Of a stretch of 64,000 bases of DNA, positions 43,653-53,591 are shown in pieces; the first letter of the stretch is position 1, and every line of letters starts with the position of its first letter. Both the position numbers and the translations under genes were made by a program. Source of the DNA: Kuschelorhynchus macadamiae (lineage: Eukaryota > Arthropoda > Insecta > Coleoptera > Curculionidae). The notes under the pieces were generated by a model. The model saw only the letters and a list, made by a program, of their open reading frames with translations, made no database searches and was not told where the DNA came from. The DNA is taken from assembly GCA_030620095.1 (NCBI GenBank), contig JAUTXW010004699.1, positions 1 through 64,000 of the forward strand, in the 5' to 3' direction.

Positions 43653-46600
43653 TACTTTTAAATAATTATACAAATTCAGATTTACCAGTAATTTTCATAC
43701 CCGAAATCAAAGCAAAATTTTTAATTGATACAGGTAGTGGCAAAAGTTTTATAAAGCCTAATTTAGCATACAAAATTTATTCAAATTTCATTTTTTCGGA
43801 ACCTTTCTCAGTAAGGACAGCCCACGCTACGTCCATTCACAATGAAGTAATTAATATACCAATATTTCCTTGTTTTAATCATACAGGTAATCATAAGTTT
43901 TATCTTTTTGATTTTTCACCTAAATTTGACGGACTTTTAGGAATTGATTTTCTAACACATATTGGAGCTAATATAAATTTAAAACATTGTTCTTTAGATA
44001 CTCAATTTGTAACATTGCCTTTATATTATCAAAATAATATATCAAATTTACATAATTTTGAAACTATCGAAATAATAATTCCCCCACGTACATGTCAAAG
44101 AATCAAACTGCCTGTAAATCAATCGAATGGTTTAGGTATTTTAAAATATACAGATTTTGGTTGCGCAGAGATGCCAGAAGCTTTAGTACAAGTCATTGAC
44201 TCCTACGCAACAACTATAATTACGAATAGTCGCGAAAACCCAGTTAAAATAAAAATATTTAATCCCATAGATATCGAAACCATAAATGAAGTAGAAAACA
44301 ACTTCATAGAAAAAATGGAAACCGATACAGAAATAAATGAATATATGGATAATACACAAAAACAAAACTTAAAAAATTTAAGACTGTCACATTGTAATCA
44401 GGAAGAATACAGAGCTATTCGAAACTTGTGTTACGAATATCGTGACATATTTTATTGTGAGGGCATCCCACTTACATTTACTAATCAAATTAAATATAAA
44501 ATAAACCTAACCGATGACACTCCTATATATACAAAAACTTATCGATATCCCGAAATTCATAAAAAAGAGGTTAAAACCCAAATTAACAAAATGTTAGAGA
44601 ACGGTATCATTCAAAACTCAACGTCACCGTGGAGTAGTCCAATTTGGATTGTCCCAAAAAAGATGGACGCGTCCGGTAAACGTAAATGGCGTATCGTTTG
44701 CGATTTCCGTAAAATCAATGAACGCAGTATTGATGATAAATTTCCTTTACCAAATATATCGGATATTCTCGATAAACTTGGAAAATCTCAATATTTCAGC
44801 ACATTGGATCTAGCAACCGGTTTCCATCAAATAGAAATGGAACCGAATGATATCCCTAAAACAGCCTTCTCAACCGATACAGGTCATTATGAATTTAGAC
44901 GCATGCCTTTTGGCTTAAAAAATGCGCCCTCTACATTTCAGCGAGTCATGAACAACGTCCTTCGGGGACTTCAAAATGAAATCTGTTCTGTATATCTTGA
45001 TGACATAATAATTTTCTCTACGTCACTTCAAGAGCACATCGATAGATTAAAATCCGTTTTTGATAGACTTAGAGAATCCAATTTAAAAGTGCAGCTAGAC
45101 AAATCAGAATTTTTACACAAAGAAGTTGCTTATTTAGGTCACAAAATTACAAGCGAAGGTGTAAAACCTAATCCTGATAAAGTCACCGCAGTTAAAAATT
45201 TCCCCATACCAAAAACCCAAAAAGACATTAAGTCATTTTTAGGACTAGCCGGATATTATCGTAGATTCATCAAAGACTTCGCAAAAATCACAAAACCCCT
45301 TACATTATGTCTCAAAAAAGGAGCGAAAGTTGAACACTCACCAGCCTTTATTCAATCCTTTAACCATTTAAAAGAATTGCTTATTAATGCTCCAATACTA
45401 AAATATCCTGATTTTGAAAAACCCTTTGTCCTTACGACAGATGCCTCAAATGTAGCCCTAGGCGCTGTTCTCTCTCAAGGCAACCCGCCAAATGACAACC
45501 CTGTAGCATTCGCGTCGCGCACTCTAAATGAAACAGAACAAAAATACTCAACGATTGAAAAAGAACTTTTAGGAATCGTTTGGGCATGTAAATACTTTAG
45601 ACCTTACCTTTATGGCAAAAAATTTAAAATATATACTGACCATCGCCCATTAGTATGGTTATTTAACCTCAAAGAACCAAATTCGAAATTAGTACGTTGG
45701 AGGCTAAAACTTGAAGAGTATGATTATGAAATAATCTACAAAAAAGGGAAACAAAACACTAACGCTGACGCCCTTAGCCGAATTCAATTAAACGCAATCG
45801 AATCCGAATCATTAATAAATTACCCAGGCGATATAGACACCGACGTAACGCAATTCCTAAACGACCAATTTAACCCAGATATCCTTGACTCTGAAGTAGT
45901 GTCACAAACAATAGAAAGACTAGAACACGAACCTGAAACAACACCCAAAATTAATATTATTTCTGACATTCTAATAACTCCACCTATAACACAACTAACC
46001 CATTCTAATATTCCAATAAAACCACCCGTAACGGAAACAATACATAGTACAAATGCTAACGAAAATCATTCCAATATGACTATATTAGATGAAATTATTA
46101 ATAATAAAGCTCATCAACTTATTATTAAAAAAGCACCTTATGACAAATATGTTAAAACCAAACGTGAAAATTTCGAAGGACATCAAATTATTCACGCAAC
46201 ATTACCCACTAATATTATAGTAATTACTAACTTTTTGAAAGAATATTTAACAAATAAAACAACATATGTTTATTTCTTTTCCAAAGAACTAAGAACCTAT
46301 TTTCAACAAACAATGAATAACCATTTTAAAAATTTAAAACTTATAGAATGTTCAAAATTAATAAATAATGCTCAACCTGACGAACGAGAATTACTAATTA
46401 AATATCGTCATGAAGGCAAAACAAATCATAGAGGAATCGAAGAAACTTGCAAATTTTTAAAAGCAAATTATTATTGGAAATCACTTAAGGCAGATGTAAC
46501 AAAATACATCAATAATTGTGAAATCTGTCAACGATCAAAATATAATCGAAAACCACCAGATCAACCTTCGATATTAACCGAAACGCCAAGCAAACCTTTC

Positions 46601-47422
46601 GAAATTGTTCATATCGACACTTTCATCATAGGTAAACAAAAATTCTTAACTATTATAGATAAATTCTCCAAATACGCACAAGCCTTGCCTTATACTGGAA
46701 ATGCAGTGTCGTGCTGTGAACAGTTAATTAATTTCTTTTCCTTTTTACGTATTCCAAAACAAATAGTTTCAGACAACGGATCTGAATTTCAGAACGAAGT
46801 CGTTAAAGGCTTATTAAATACACATAATATTAAAATACACTTCACTACCCCCTACCACCATGAATCAAACTCCCCTGTTGAAAGGCTACATTCCACATTA
46901 ATCGAACACATTCGATTACTTCGAGAATCGGACCCCAATGCAGAAGTTACCAAACTTATGCCGTACGCAATTATTGCCTATAATAACACGATCCATTCTA
47001 GTACGAATTTTACCCCATACGAACTTGTCTTCGGACACACAGACTCTAGAGATCCTATGGATTTAATACCCGCTCATGTATATACCGAGTATGTTAATAA
47101 TCATAAAAATAACACACAAATTTTGTACGACAAAATTACAAAGGAATCACGAGAACTAAAACAAAAAATTATAGATAGGGCAAACAAGGATAAAACCCCG
47201 ACTAATTTAATAATAGGCTCACAAATTTATAAAAAATCAGATAATCGATCTGGAAAAATAAAAAAGAGATATTTAGGCCCATTCATATTAACGGCTATAT
47301 TAGAAAATAATAAAATACAAATAGAAAATCCCAAAAATAAATACAAAGAAATTATACATGTTAATGAAACTAAAATAATACCCCTTGTTCCAGATGCTGG
47401 ACCATCGTCGGCGGCTACGTAA
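43610..47422 (+). CDS. Pol polyprotein (PR-RT-RNase H-IN)
   Basis: Pol is in the -1 frame relative to gag and open from 43610. The first Met of the long frame is at 44015, but protease lies before it, so translation by frameshift is more likely than from that Met. Order: aspartic protease with DTG at 43727 and GLLGIDFL near 43935; reverse transcriptase with YLDD at 44993-45004; RNase H with TDASNVALGAVL near 45437; integrase with the HHCC finger (46409-46535) and the D, D, E residues in HIDTF (46609), SDNGSEF (46769) and SPVERLH (46871). All catalytic residues are present and no frame break was seen. Confidence 0.9.
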   Translation, partial: RKFSGEPNFQQPNIILLNNYTNSDLPVIFIPEIKAKFLIDTGSGKSFIKPNLAYKIYSNFIFSEPFSVRTAHATSIHNEVINIPIFPCFNHTGNHKFYLFDFSPKFDGLLGIDFLTHIGANINLKHCSLDTQFVTLPLYYQNNISNLHNFETIEIIIPPRTCQRIKLPVNQSNGLGILKYTDFGCAEMPEALVQVIDSYATTIITNSRENPVKIKIFNPIDIETINEVENNFIEKMETDTEINEYMDNTQKQNLKNLRLSHCNQEEYRAIRNLCYEYRDIFYCEGIPLTFTNQIKYKINLTDDTPIYTKTYRYPEIHKKEVKTQINKMLENGIIQNSTSPWSSPIWIVPKKMDASGKRKWRIVCDFRKINERSIDDKFPLPNISDILDKLGKSQYFSTLDLATGFHQIEMEPNDIPKTAFSTDTGHYEFRRMPFGLKNAPSTFQRVMNNVLRGLQNEICSVYLDDIIIFSTSLQEHIDRLKSVFDRLRESNLKVQLDKSEFLHKEVAYLGHKITSEGVKPNPDKVTAVKNFPIPKTQKDIKSFLGLAGYYRRFIKDFAKITKPLTLCLKKGAKVEHSPAFIQSFNHLKELLINAPILKYPDFEKPFVLTTDASNVALGAVLSQGNPPNDNPVAFASRTLNETEQKYSTIEKELLGIVWACKYFRPYLYGKKFKIYTDHRPLVWLFNLKEPNSKLVRWRLKLEEYDYEIIYKKGKQNTNADALSRIQLNAIESESLINYPGDIDTDVTQFLNDQFNPDILDSEVVSQTIERLEHEPETTPKINIISDILITPPITQLTHSNIPIKPPVTETIHSTNANENHSNMTILDEIINNKAHQLIIKKAPYDKYVKTKRENFEGHQIIHATLPTNIIVITNFLKEYLTNKTTYVYFFSKELRTYFQQTMNNHFKNLKLIECSKLINNAQPDERELLIKYRHEGKTNHRGIEETCKFLKANYYWKSLKADVTKYINNCEICQRSKYNRKPPDQPSILTETPSKPFEIVHIDTFIIGKQKFLTIIDKFSKYAQALPYTGNAVSCCEQLINFFSFLRIPKQIVSDNGSEFQNEVVKGLLNTHNIKIHFTTPYHHESNSPVERLHSTLIEHIRLLRESDPNAEVTKLMPYAIIAYNNTIHSSTNFTPYELVFGHTDSRDPMDLIPAHVYTEYVNNHKNNTQILYDKITKESRELKQKIIDRANKDKTPTNLIIGSQIYKKSDNRSGKIKKRYLGPFILTAILENNKIQIENPKNKYKEIIHVNETKIIPLVPDAGPSSAAT
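43613..43619 (+). other. candidate -1 ribosomal frameshift heptamer
   Basis: A AAT TTT in gag phase (AAATTTT), which fits the XXXYYYZ rule. It lies three bases inside the region where the pol frame first becomes free of stops (from 43610) and 33 bases before the gag stop. No obvious pseudoknot was checked. Confidence 0.55.
47380..47393 (+). promoter_or_regulatory. candidate splice acceptor for env mRNA
   Basis: ACCCCTTGTTCCAG: pyrimidine tract plus AG within the last codons of pol. From 47394 the env frame is continuously open into the 47467 Met. Errantiviral env is known to be made from a spliced mRNA; the donor in the leader/gag was not identified. Confidence 0.45.
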
Positions 47423-47466
47423 AATTCCATGATTTAAATAAACATCCAGGAATACTACCATTCAAA

Positions 47467-49095
47467 ATGGGAACCGCTAAACTTAAATCCAATCACTGGA
47501 CATTCGTTCAAAATATTAACCTAACCCCTTTAATTAACCAATTTCAAAATATTCAAAAACAAGCAAAATCAATATATATAAACATTCAAAATAACAGCGA
47601 ATACCATAAGGAATATTTTAATTCTTTTAATACATTATGTACACTTGAAAAAAGAATAGAAACTTTATTAGAACAAATTGTCCCAAATCAAGAAAATTAT
47701 CGTAGTAAAAGAGGTCTTTTTATCCCCTTAGGTTCATTCATAAAAAGTATAACTGGAAACTTAGATCAAAATGACGCAGAGCAAATTGATGCCAAAATCA
47801 CGAAATTACAAGAAAATCAAAATAAATTGAAAATTGACGCTATCAATCAAATTACACTTTTAGAATCCACTATTAATAAATTTAAAACAATTATATCTAA
47901 TATCACACATAACCAAATGGTACTAAAGTCACGCATTTTACAAATAGAAAATATAATTAATAAAGTTCAAATGGAACAAATAAGTAATCACGAATTTTAT
48001 TTAATATATACAATAATCAATCAAATAACAACAATTTATCAATCAATCTACGATATTCTGAATAAGATTGAAATAGGTATCACTTTTGCAAAAATTAATG
48101 TACTTTATAATTCAATAATAGAACCAAATGAACTATTTATAGAAATAAAGAACTTACACGATCATCTAGGCTCAGATAAACTCCCTTTAGAAGTAACTTA
48201 TAAAAATATACTTAATTTCGAAAAAATTATAGAAATTAAAAGTTTCTTAAAAAACTTTAATATTGTATTTATATTTGAACTTCCTCTTGTGGAATCGGAG
48301 ATATATCAATATTTTAAGTTATTTCCTTTACCAATTCCCAATAATCGATCATTTCTTGTAAATATTCCTTATAAACCCTACCTAGCATTAGGCAATACAA
48401 AATATGCCCATATGGACCAAAGATGTCACGAAATCCAACCACAAAAATATTTGTGTAAAGAAGCCCACACCACGTTGGTCGAAGACAGCCCCTCCTGCGC
48501 TGTTCAACTTATCAAACATCACCCAAATATTACGTTTTGCCACCCATTCGAAACTCAACTGCACGAGATCCAGACAACAAAAATAATCGACGACAAATGG
48601 CTAATAACAGTACCAATACAAGTAATCGCCGTCATAAATTGTCAAAAATCCGAAGATAACATACCCTTATATGGTTCCTATCTTCTTGAGTCATCCCCAG
48701 GATGTAAAGTACGGATAAAGTCAATTACGCTTGAAACATATAAATCAAGCCAATTAACATTTAATGGAATTAATCTACCTACCCTTAATTTAAGTCTAAT
48801 TAAGGAAAACCGAGATTCATTCTACAGCCCTCCTAGTATGGACTTAAACTACGTAAACCTAAAAACTACTAAAGAAATCGAAACCAAATTGGAAAACCAA
48901 AAGAAGGCCCTAGAAGAAATGACCACAACGATTTATGTAAAGAAGACCAGTTTTTGGACAATTTTACTTTACATATTCATTTCAATAATTTTTATATTTT
49001 TCATATACAAAAAACTTGTAAAAAAGTCTAAGAAAAAACAATTAAATGCAAACTCTAATACTTTAGATATTGAAGAAAATAATAGAATTTTCTAA
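47467..49095 (+). CDS. Env, baculovirus F-like glycoprotein
   Basis: 542 codons from the first Met, but the frame is open upstream into the end of pol and the product lacks a signal peptide here, so the real N-terminus is likely supplied by splicing (see acceptor at 47393). A furin-type site RSKR (residues 79-82) is followed by a hydrophobic segment with GLFIPLG and the conserved TGNLDQNDA block of the F-protein family. A membrane anchor (FWTILLYIFISIIFIFFIY, about 496-514) and a basic cytoplasmic tail end it. Known role of the family: receptor binding and membrane fusion. No stop or frameshift breaks it. Confidence 0.85.
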   Translation: MGTAKLKSNHWTFVQNINLTPLINQFQNIQKQAKSIYINIQNNSEYHKEYFNSFNTLCTLEKRIETLLEQIVPNQENYRSKRGLFIPLGSFIKSITGNLDQNDAEQIDAKITKLQENQNKLKIDAINQITLLESTINKFKTIISNITHNQMVLKSRILQIENIINKVQMEQISNHEFYLIYTIINQITTIYQSIYDILNKIEIGITFAKINVLYNSIIEPNELFIEIKNLHDHLGSDKLPLEVTYKNILNFEKIIEIKSFLKNFNIVFIFELPLVESEIYQYFKLFPLPIPNNRSFLVNIPYKPYLALGNTKYAHMDQRCHEIQPQKYLCKEAHTTLVEDSPSCAVQLIKHHPNITFCHPFETQLHEIQTTKIIDDKWLITVPIQVIAVINCQKSEDNIPLYGSYLLESSPGCKVRIKSITLETYKSSQLTFNGINLPTLNLSLIKENRDSFYSPPSMDLNYVNLKTTKEIETKLENQKKALEEMTTTIYVKKTSFWTILLYIFISIIFIFFIYKKLVKKSKKKQLNANSNTLDIEENNRIF

Positions 49096-49163
49096 AATAT
49101 TAATAATCTTTAAACCTTTTTGGAAATTTTTGAAAACACGTCTTTAAGAACGTGCTTTCAACT

Positions 49164-49171
49164 AAGAGGGG
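49164..49171 (+). promoter_or_regulatory. polypurine tract
   Basis: AAGAGGGG immediately before the 3' LTR; primes plus-strand synthesis in LTR elements. Confidence 0.75.
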
Positions 49172-49370
49172 AGTTACGTTCCCGTGAGAAATGCAATTCT
49201 GCATTTATGCACTTGCAATTCTTAGACTTTTATCTTTTCGTTCTCATGCAACATAAGCATTACTGAACTTATAAATATAACTAAAATGCATTTTGTAGTT
49301 AGTTCTCTTTGTACGCTTATGAAATAAAATTGATTTTTTAAAAATAATTTCTCGTGTTTCGAGTTGTTAA
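49172..49370 (+). repeat. 3' LTR of errantivirus-like element
   Basis: 199 bp, identical by eye to the 5' LTR at 41728-41926. Confidence 0.9.
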
Positions 49371-49585
49371 GTCTTTTATGTATTACTGCTTAACTTATCA
49401 CTTGTATATTTTTCTATTATTATTGGTTTCCTGTTATCTACACGCAAGTATTATTTATTTACTTAAGCCTATGTTAGTAAAATGTTGTTACCTTGACTTT
49501 TTGTGGTGGTTAGGTGAGCAGCTATGCCACCATTCTAAATATGTATTTAAATTTATCACCAATAAAAGCTTTTTGAATTGAATAT
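49371..49585 (+). pseudogene. non-LTR retrotransposon, 3' tail piece
   Basis: Continues the element cut by the LTR element: AT-rich 3' end with AATAAAAG at 49561 and TTGAATTGAAT at the end, then unrelated DNA. No duplicated target could be identified. Confidence 0.55.
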
Positions 49586-50600
49586 CCTCTGACCAAAGAA
49601 GCATCAATCAATACTATTTAAAAAAAAAATCTATTGATATTCCGCAAAAAAGTAGTGTGTGCATACAGATAGTTACAAATCGTTTGCACATTCGTTCATA
49701 TATACGAGAGGAACAGTTTCGCTAGCAGCTTCCACTTGATCAATTTTCTCGCTCATTTTATTTTGATTATAATTTCACATGATAAAAGTTTAAATAAATT
49801 TTCCATGATAAAAGATTAAATAAATAATAAGGCGCCTGCGTGATAAAAAAAGGTGCAAATGTTCTATATTTTTTTAGAAAAATTTCCCTAAAATTTTGTT
49901 TTTTTTTAATAAATATGACATTTTTTGTTTTTATTTTATTAAATTAAGGTTTAAATTTTACTACTCTCAAAACACCTTAATATCTATTTGTTCATAATAT
50001 ACCTCAGAGGTAAAGCGTAAAAAAAACACTTAAGATAAATAAGATGGCAACATTACGCTGTGGCACAATTGTTAACCCAACTAAATATTATTGGCGCAAC
50101 ATAAATATTATCAAAAGACCAGTAACTGATGACAAAAAAATGTCCTTTACTTGGCTACATCCGCCAAAATATAGCCGAGACAATATATGATGACTAAAAA
50201 AAGGTCAACAATACTCTCATAATCCCCTTGAGCTTATTCGCAATTATCGACGGGCCATCTGACCACGCAGGCCCCCCGCACCGCGGGGGCTGGCGGGGTG
50301 TATCTACGCCACTGCAAAAGACTCTCGACGGGTTTCATTATCATTCGTTGTTTGGACTTGGATGCAATGTTTTCTATTATTTTTGCTTTTAAGAGGTCGG
50401 TCGGAAACATTGACGCCACGTAAAATTATCCTGGGGATTATTACGAGTTTCATCGCTTTCATTATTGTTTATATTTTATTGGTGTTTTCGAGTGTTAGTT
50501 TTAGGTTTAGGGCGCACACTTAAATTCATTATATTTCTTAAATGACATTTTAGGGGCATAAAAATATCTTAATTATGTTTAACACTTTGCGACATGCGAA
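49586..50600. other. non-coding stretch with GC-rich transposon end
   Basis: AT-rich except 50268-50316. A 61-codon minus-strand frame (50234-50419, starting MASMFPTDLLKAKIIENIAS) runs into the GC-rich patch and has no recognised domain. The interval 50420-50600 separates it from the plus-strand signal-peptide ATG and would be a shared promoter if both were genes. Confidence 0.4.
50268..50316 (-). repeat. GC-rich hAT-type terminal fragment
   Basis: On the minus strand it begins GCAGTGGCGTAGATACACCC and contains a GCCCCC/GGGGGC hairpin. CAGTGGCGTAG is a common hAT start in insects. The opposite end was not found. Confidence 0.4.
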
Positions 50601-50670
50601 ATGAATCGTGTTCAGACCTTGCTGGTTGTGTTGTGTGTTATTTGTACGTTTTTAGCAGTCGTAGAAAGAG
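50601..50670 (+). CDS. possible first exon encoding a signal peptide
   Basis: ATG at 50601 (context GCGAAATGA) opens MNRVQTLLVVLCVICTFLAV followed by VER and a donor AG-GTATTTTG. A basic start, 14-residue hydrophobic core and polar end make a convincing secretory signal. The exon ends in phase 1, as is common after signal peptides. An upstream ATG at 50594 in another frame is a caution. The following exon is unknown; 60848-60991 is phase-compatible. Gene identity not recognised. Confidence 0.3.
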
Positions 50671-52599
50671 GTATTTTGTTAGCTAGCCATAACTAACGAA
50701 ACATTCATTTGGATACAAATTTAGGACTTAATAAACTTATATTATGAAATCCTTATTTCTATAATATTTAATTGCGAATCATGATATTTCTAAACTGAAG
50801 TTAAGAGCGAGAAAGTGATTATTTTCAAAAATATAGGTACTTCAGCATGAAAAGAAATAGGTTAATGCTGGTATATATTTATATATGATAGCAAGAATAA
50901 CAAATGTGTTTTGTTTCGTTTTTTTTTAACCAGCTTTGCTTTAAATTGTTTCAGTATCGAAAGCATAGTTAAGATAATTTACTTCAAAAACTTATGGAAA
51001 AGTCGGATTTCCCATTTTCTATACTATTTTATATTCCCCGTTATATTGCATCACGGTCAGGGCCCCCGTAAGCGTGGGCGCCACTCTAAAGGGAGGCCAA
51101 GCCCAAGGTTTGAAGCTGCGTTCGGAAAAAAATATAAAGAACATTTACTTTTATATAACTCGAATTTTTATTTAATTTCCTACTGAAGAAAACGAGATTC
51201 GATTCATCTAATATTGATTCCATATGATCAACTAAGACGTTAATTATTATCTTTAATATCAATGAGCATTGGTGTAGAAATTTACAATATTTAAAATCGG
51301 TAAACTACTTTACCCGGAAGTTCTCTCGTTATGAATCTTTTCTTTTATTAGGATTAGTGAAATGTGACTTAATTTACTTCGGTATATAGTAATTTAGTAA
51401 CACATATATACTGTCTTTTCAATTTGGACGCCATTTTGTTCCACCATATTGGCTATATACGAATATTTCACCAGTTTCTACCTATGCCACACTTGATGTT
51501 TGACTATAATGTGAAATAAATTAAATAAGCAATTTTTTACTGGGATTTTTTAATAATTGTGGATTCATACTAAAATTATACCGGTTTATTTCTATATAAA
51601 ACTTGATTTTTGTGCAAAATTTCAGGTAAATTGCGTAATTAGTTTCTCTAGTAATAATTTTTTTAACATTTCACTAGGCCGTCATTTGTAATCCTTTAAC
51701 AATTCATTACAAAATTAAAATCCGATATACCTAGGTATTTGTAAGAAAATAAGACGAAAAATTCATGTAAATATGGGTCCGCAGATGCTTAAACTTTAAA
51801 AATAAATATGACTTTATTTAGTTATACCGAAACAATAAGAGCTATTTGATTAAGATTTGAAACAACTTCAAGGTATCTGAGGGCTGTATTTTTAAAGTAT
51901 TCAGCAGATTTTCCATTAAAAACGGGTAACTATCCTTAACTTTCTTAAGAAATATGGTACGCCAATTATTTTTTTTAAAAACTGGCTTTATCGTTTAGGG
52001 CAAGTAAAAATACACAAAAAATGTCTCTCAGTATTTTATGATCGATAGGTTTTCTAATTGGTTCCATGCTTCTGGCACCTCTGATCTAGTTTTAGTTAAA
52101 GTCAGAGCTGCTCAAAACCCTATTTATCATATACAGGATGCTAAATTAAAAAAAATCTAAATTTTAACACCCTGTAACTCAAAAATTTGCGCACAGATAT
52201 TTATTATATTTATTTTCCTAACAAGTGCGCAAAGTGATACTTCCCGCACGCAAATTCGCGTCGTTTGGATAAGCTTTAAGTGCATGAAAGACACTTTGCA
52301 CAAGTGTTAGGAACAATATTTTTCTACGAGTTTTACAAATTATACAAACTTTTTACCTATTTATATAGGTAGGTTCTAAGTTCGGGTAAAACAATATTCT
52401 TATACGTCATAAAATTGTATATTATTATTACATAAATTAGAAAAACTTTTTAATTTAACTTAAACCAGAAATAATATTACTTATTATTATTAACAATAGG
52501 TATTAATATTGAAAGTACAGTTTGTGGCAAGCTGCAAAGTTAAAAGTGGGTGCAACTGGTTTCTTGAAGATGGTTCGTTATCCGGCGTTAATGAATGAA
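50671..52599. other. non-coding stretch with repeats
   Basis: Includes a GC-rich patch at 51056-51122 (CAGGGCCCCCGTAAGCG, possibly another hAT end) and the dispersed repeat 51240-51690. A block at 52240-52330 resembles 35050-35140 (AAGTGTTAGGAACAAT / AAGCGTTAGGAACAAT). The 93-codon plus frame at 52522-52803 is the antisense of the recombinase relic. Confidence 0.45.
51240..51690 (+). repeat. dispersed CCATTTTG repeat, second copy
   Basis: Colinear with 4600-5180: a TTTCTTTTATTAGG block, GCCATTTTGTTCCACCATAT, a 130-bp spacing and a TAGGCCGTCATTTG block. Confidence 0.55.
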
Positions 52600-53257
52600 A
52601 TGGAACTTCATTGGTTTTCTCTCAAATTGACAAACTTGGTATTTCAACTAGATGATTTTTTCCATTGCCACAAAAAAATATTGTTGCATAACTCTTTTTT
52701 GTATGTAGTTGAGTCGTTAATATATCCCTCCGCTACTGTTGATGATTTCCAGCCTCCTAAACGCTTTATATCGGTAAGTAAGTTCAGGGTTGGGCAATTT
52801 TAGAAATGACGCAATATCTGAGGGCTTTTTCCCGAAACTGTTAATCTCGGCACACTGTGTTGTGCACTTCTCTCTTTTAAAATTTATAAAAAACGTTGAT
52901 ACGTTGTTGATGGTGGTCGCAAGGCTGTATATTTTCTATAAAATAGTAGATGCTTTCCATTGTTAATTTCGTTGGATATAACAAAAGAGCGTGAAGTGTA
53001 ATTTTCTGAATCCTGAATTTTGACCATAGTTAAATTTCCCTTGTCTTCAATGTCAACTGTTGTTAGTTTTGCTAATTGCTCTCTTTATAGGCGCATGCAA
53101 GCCCAAAAATAGACGCAACTTTTTACAAAAGATATATATCACCTGACGCCTTATTCATGAAATCCGATATATTTTCTTTTCTAAAAATATTTGCTTTCTT
53201 TGGTTTGAAGCCAACATTTTGGTCAGTTAATTTGAAGAATTTGCTTATATATCTATA
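52600..53257 (-). pseudogene. tyrosine recombinase (Crypton-like) relic, C-terminal part
   Basis: Minus-strand frames read ISKFFKLTDQNVGFKPKKAN, IFRKENISDFMNKASGDIYL, KVASIFGLACAYKE, LTTVDIEDKGNLTMVKIQDS, ENYTSRSFV, INSFGKKPSDIASFL and, near 52735-52700, TVAEGYINDSTTYKKE with the likely nucleophilic Tyr at 52722-52724. This order is that of tyrosine recombinases of Crypton-like elements abundant in insects. Three or more frameshifts and stops are present; the His-x-x-Arg block is garbled and partly deleted, and the first catalytic Arg region reads ACAYKE. It continues from 58654-58905 across the inserted LTR element. Confidence 0.65.
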
Positions 53258-53577
53258 TGTAGAGTGTGAGGCATTAGGGTCGATCAATCTTATACTCTTA
53301 GTTCTAGGTTGATGTATAAGGAAACTCGTTGATTATTAAACACTTCTATTTACACAGTTACCAGTATACATTACAATACAGCCAAGGGCAGGACCGACAA
53401 GGTCCGCCCCTTGGACTAACTACCACTTTCGTATATCTGTCGTTAGTTTCTGTCTTACGGACTAGAACTAGTGCATACACTTTTAGCCATGATGCTTAGT
53501 CAGCGTTCTCATTCCGCTTGTACATATTAAACAATATCAATATATTGCAATGACATATTATACGGGGTGATACTACA
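53258..53577 (-). repeat. 3' LTR of LARD-like element
   Basis: 320 bp, identical by eye to the other LTR. Contains a 14-bp imperfect hairpin (53382-53395 with 53401-53414, 5-base loop). Confidence 0.9.
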
Positions 53578-53591
53578 CCTTCCCCTTTTTT
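53578..53591 (-). promoter_or_regulatory. polypurine tract of LARD-like element
   Basis: AAAAAAGGGGAAGG on the minus strand, directly before the 3' LTR. Confidence 0.8.

Larger units (their letters stand above)
41728..49370 (+). mobile_element. errantivirus-like (gypsy/ZAM-group) LTR retrotransposon with env
   Basis: 7.6-kb element with two LTRs of 199 bp that I read as identical, a PBS matching tRNA-Ser usage (TGGCGCAGTCGGTAGGA), gag, pol and env open frames without stops, and a purine tract before the 3' LTR. The organisation is that of insect errantiviruses (Metaviridae). Identical LTRs and intact frames mean a recent insertion and probable competence. The flanks ATCG and GTCT do not form the 4-bp duplication expected of the group. 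Confidence 0.9.
38545..49585 (+). mobile_element. jockey/CR1-like retrotransposon relic split by two insertions
   Basis: Three colinear pieces of one 5'-truncated element: 38545-39716, 41585-41727 and 49371-49585. The first junction is proved by sequence: removing 39717-41582 with one TA restores GCTACAAGGCGC, which keeps the frame as SFATRRRNLYTV. The second junction is split by the errantivirus. The last piece ends with AATAAAAG and short TTGAAT repeats, as expected for a CR1/jockey-type 3' end. Without the insertions it would be about 1.5 kb. Confidence 0.75.

Noticed and set aside
50234..50419. 61-codon minus-strand frame starting MASMFPTDLL
   Set aside because: Runs into a GC-rich hAT-type terminal fragment; no domain, so only mentioned in the region note.
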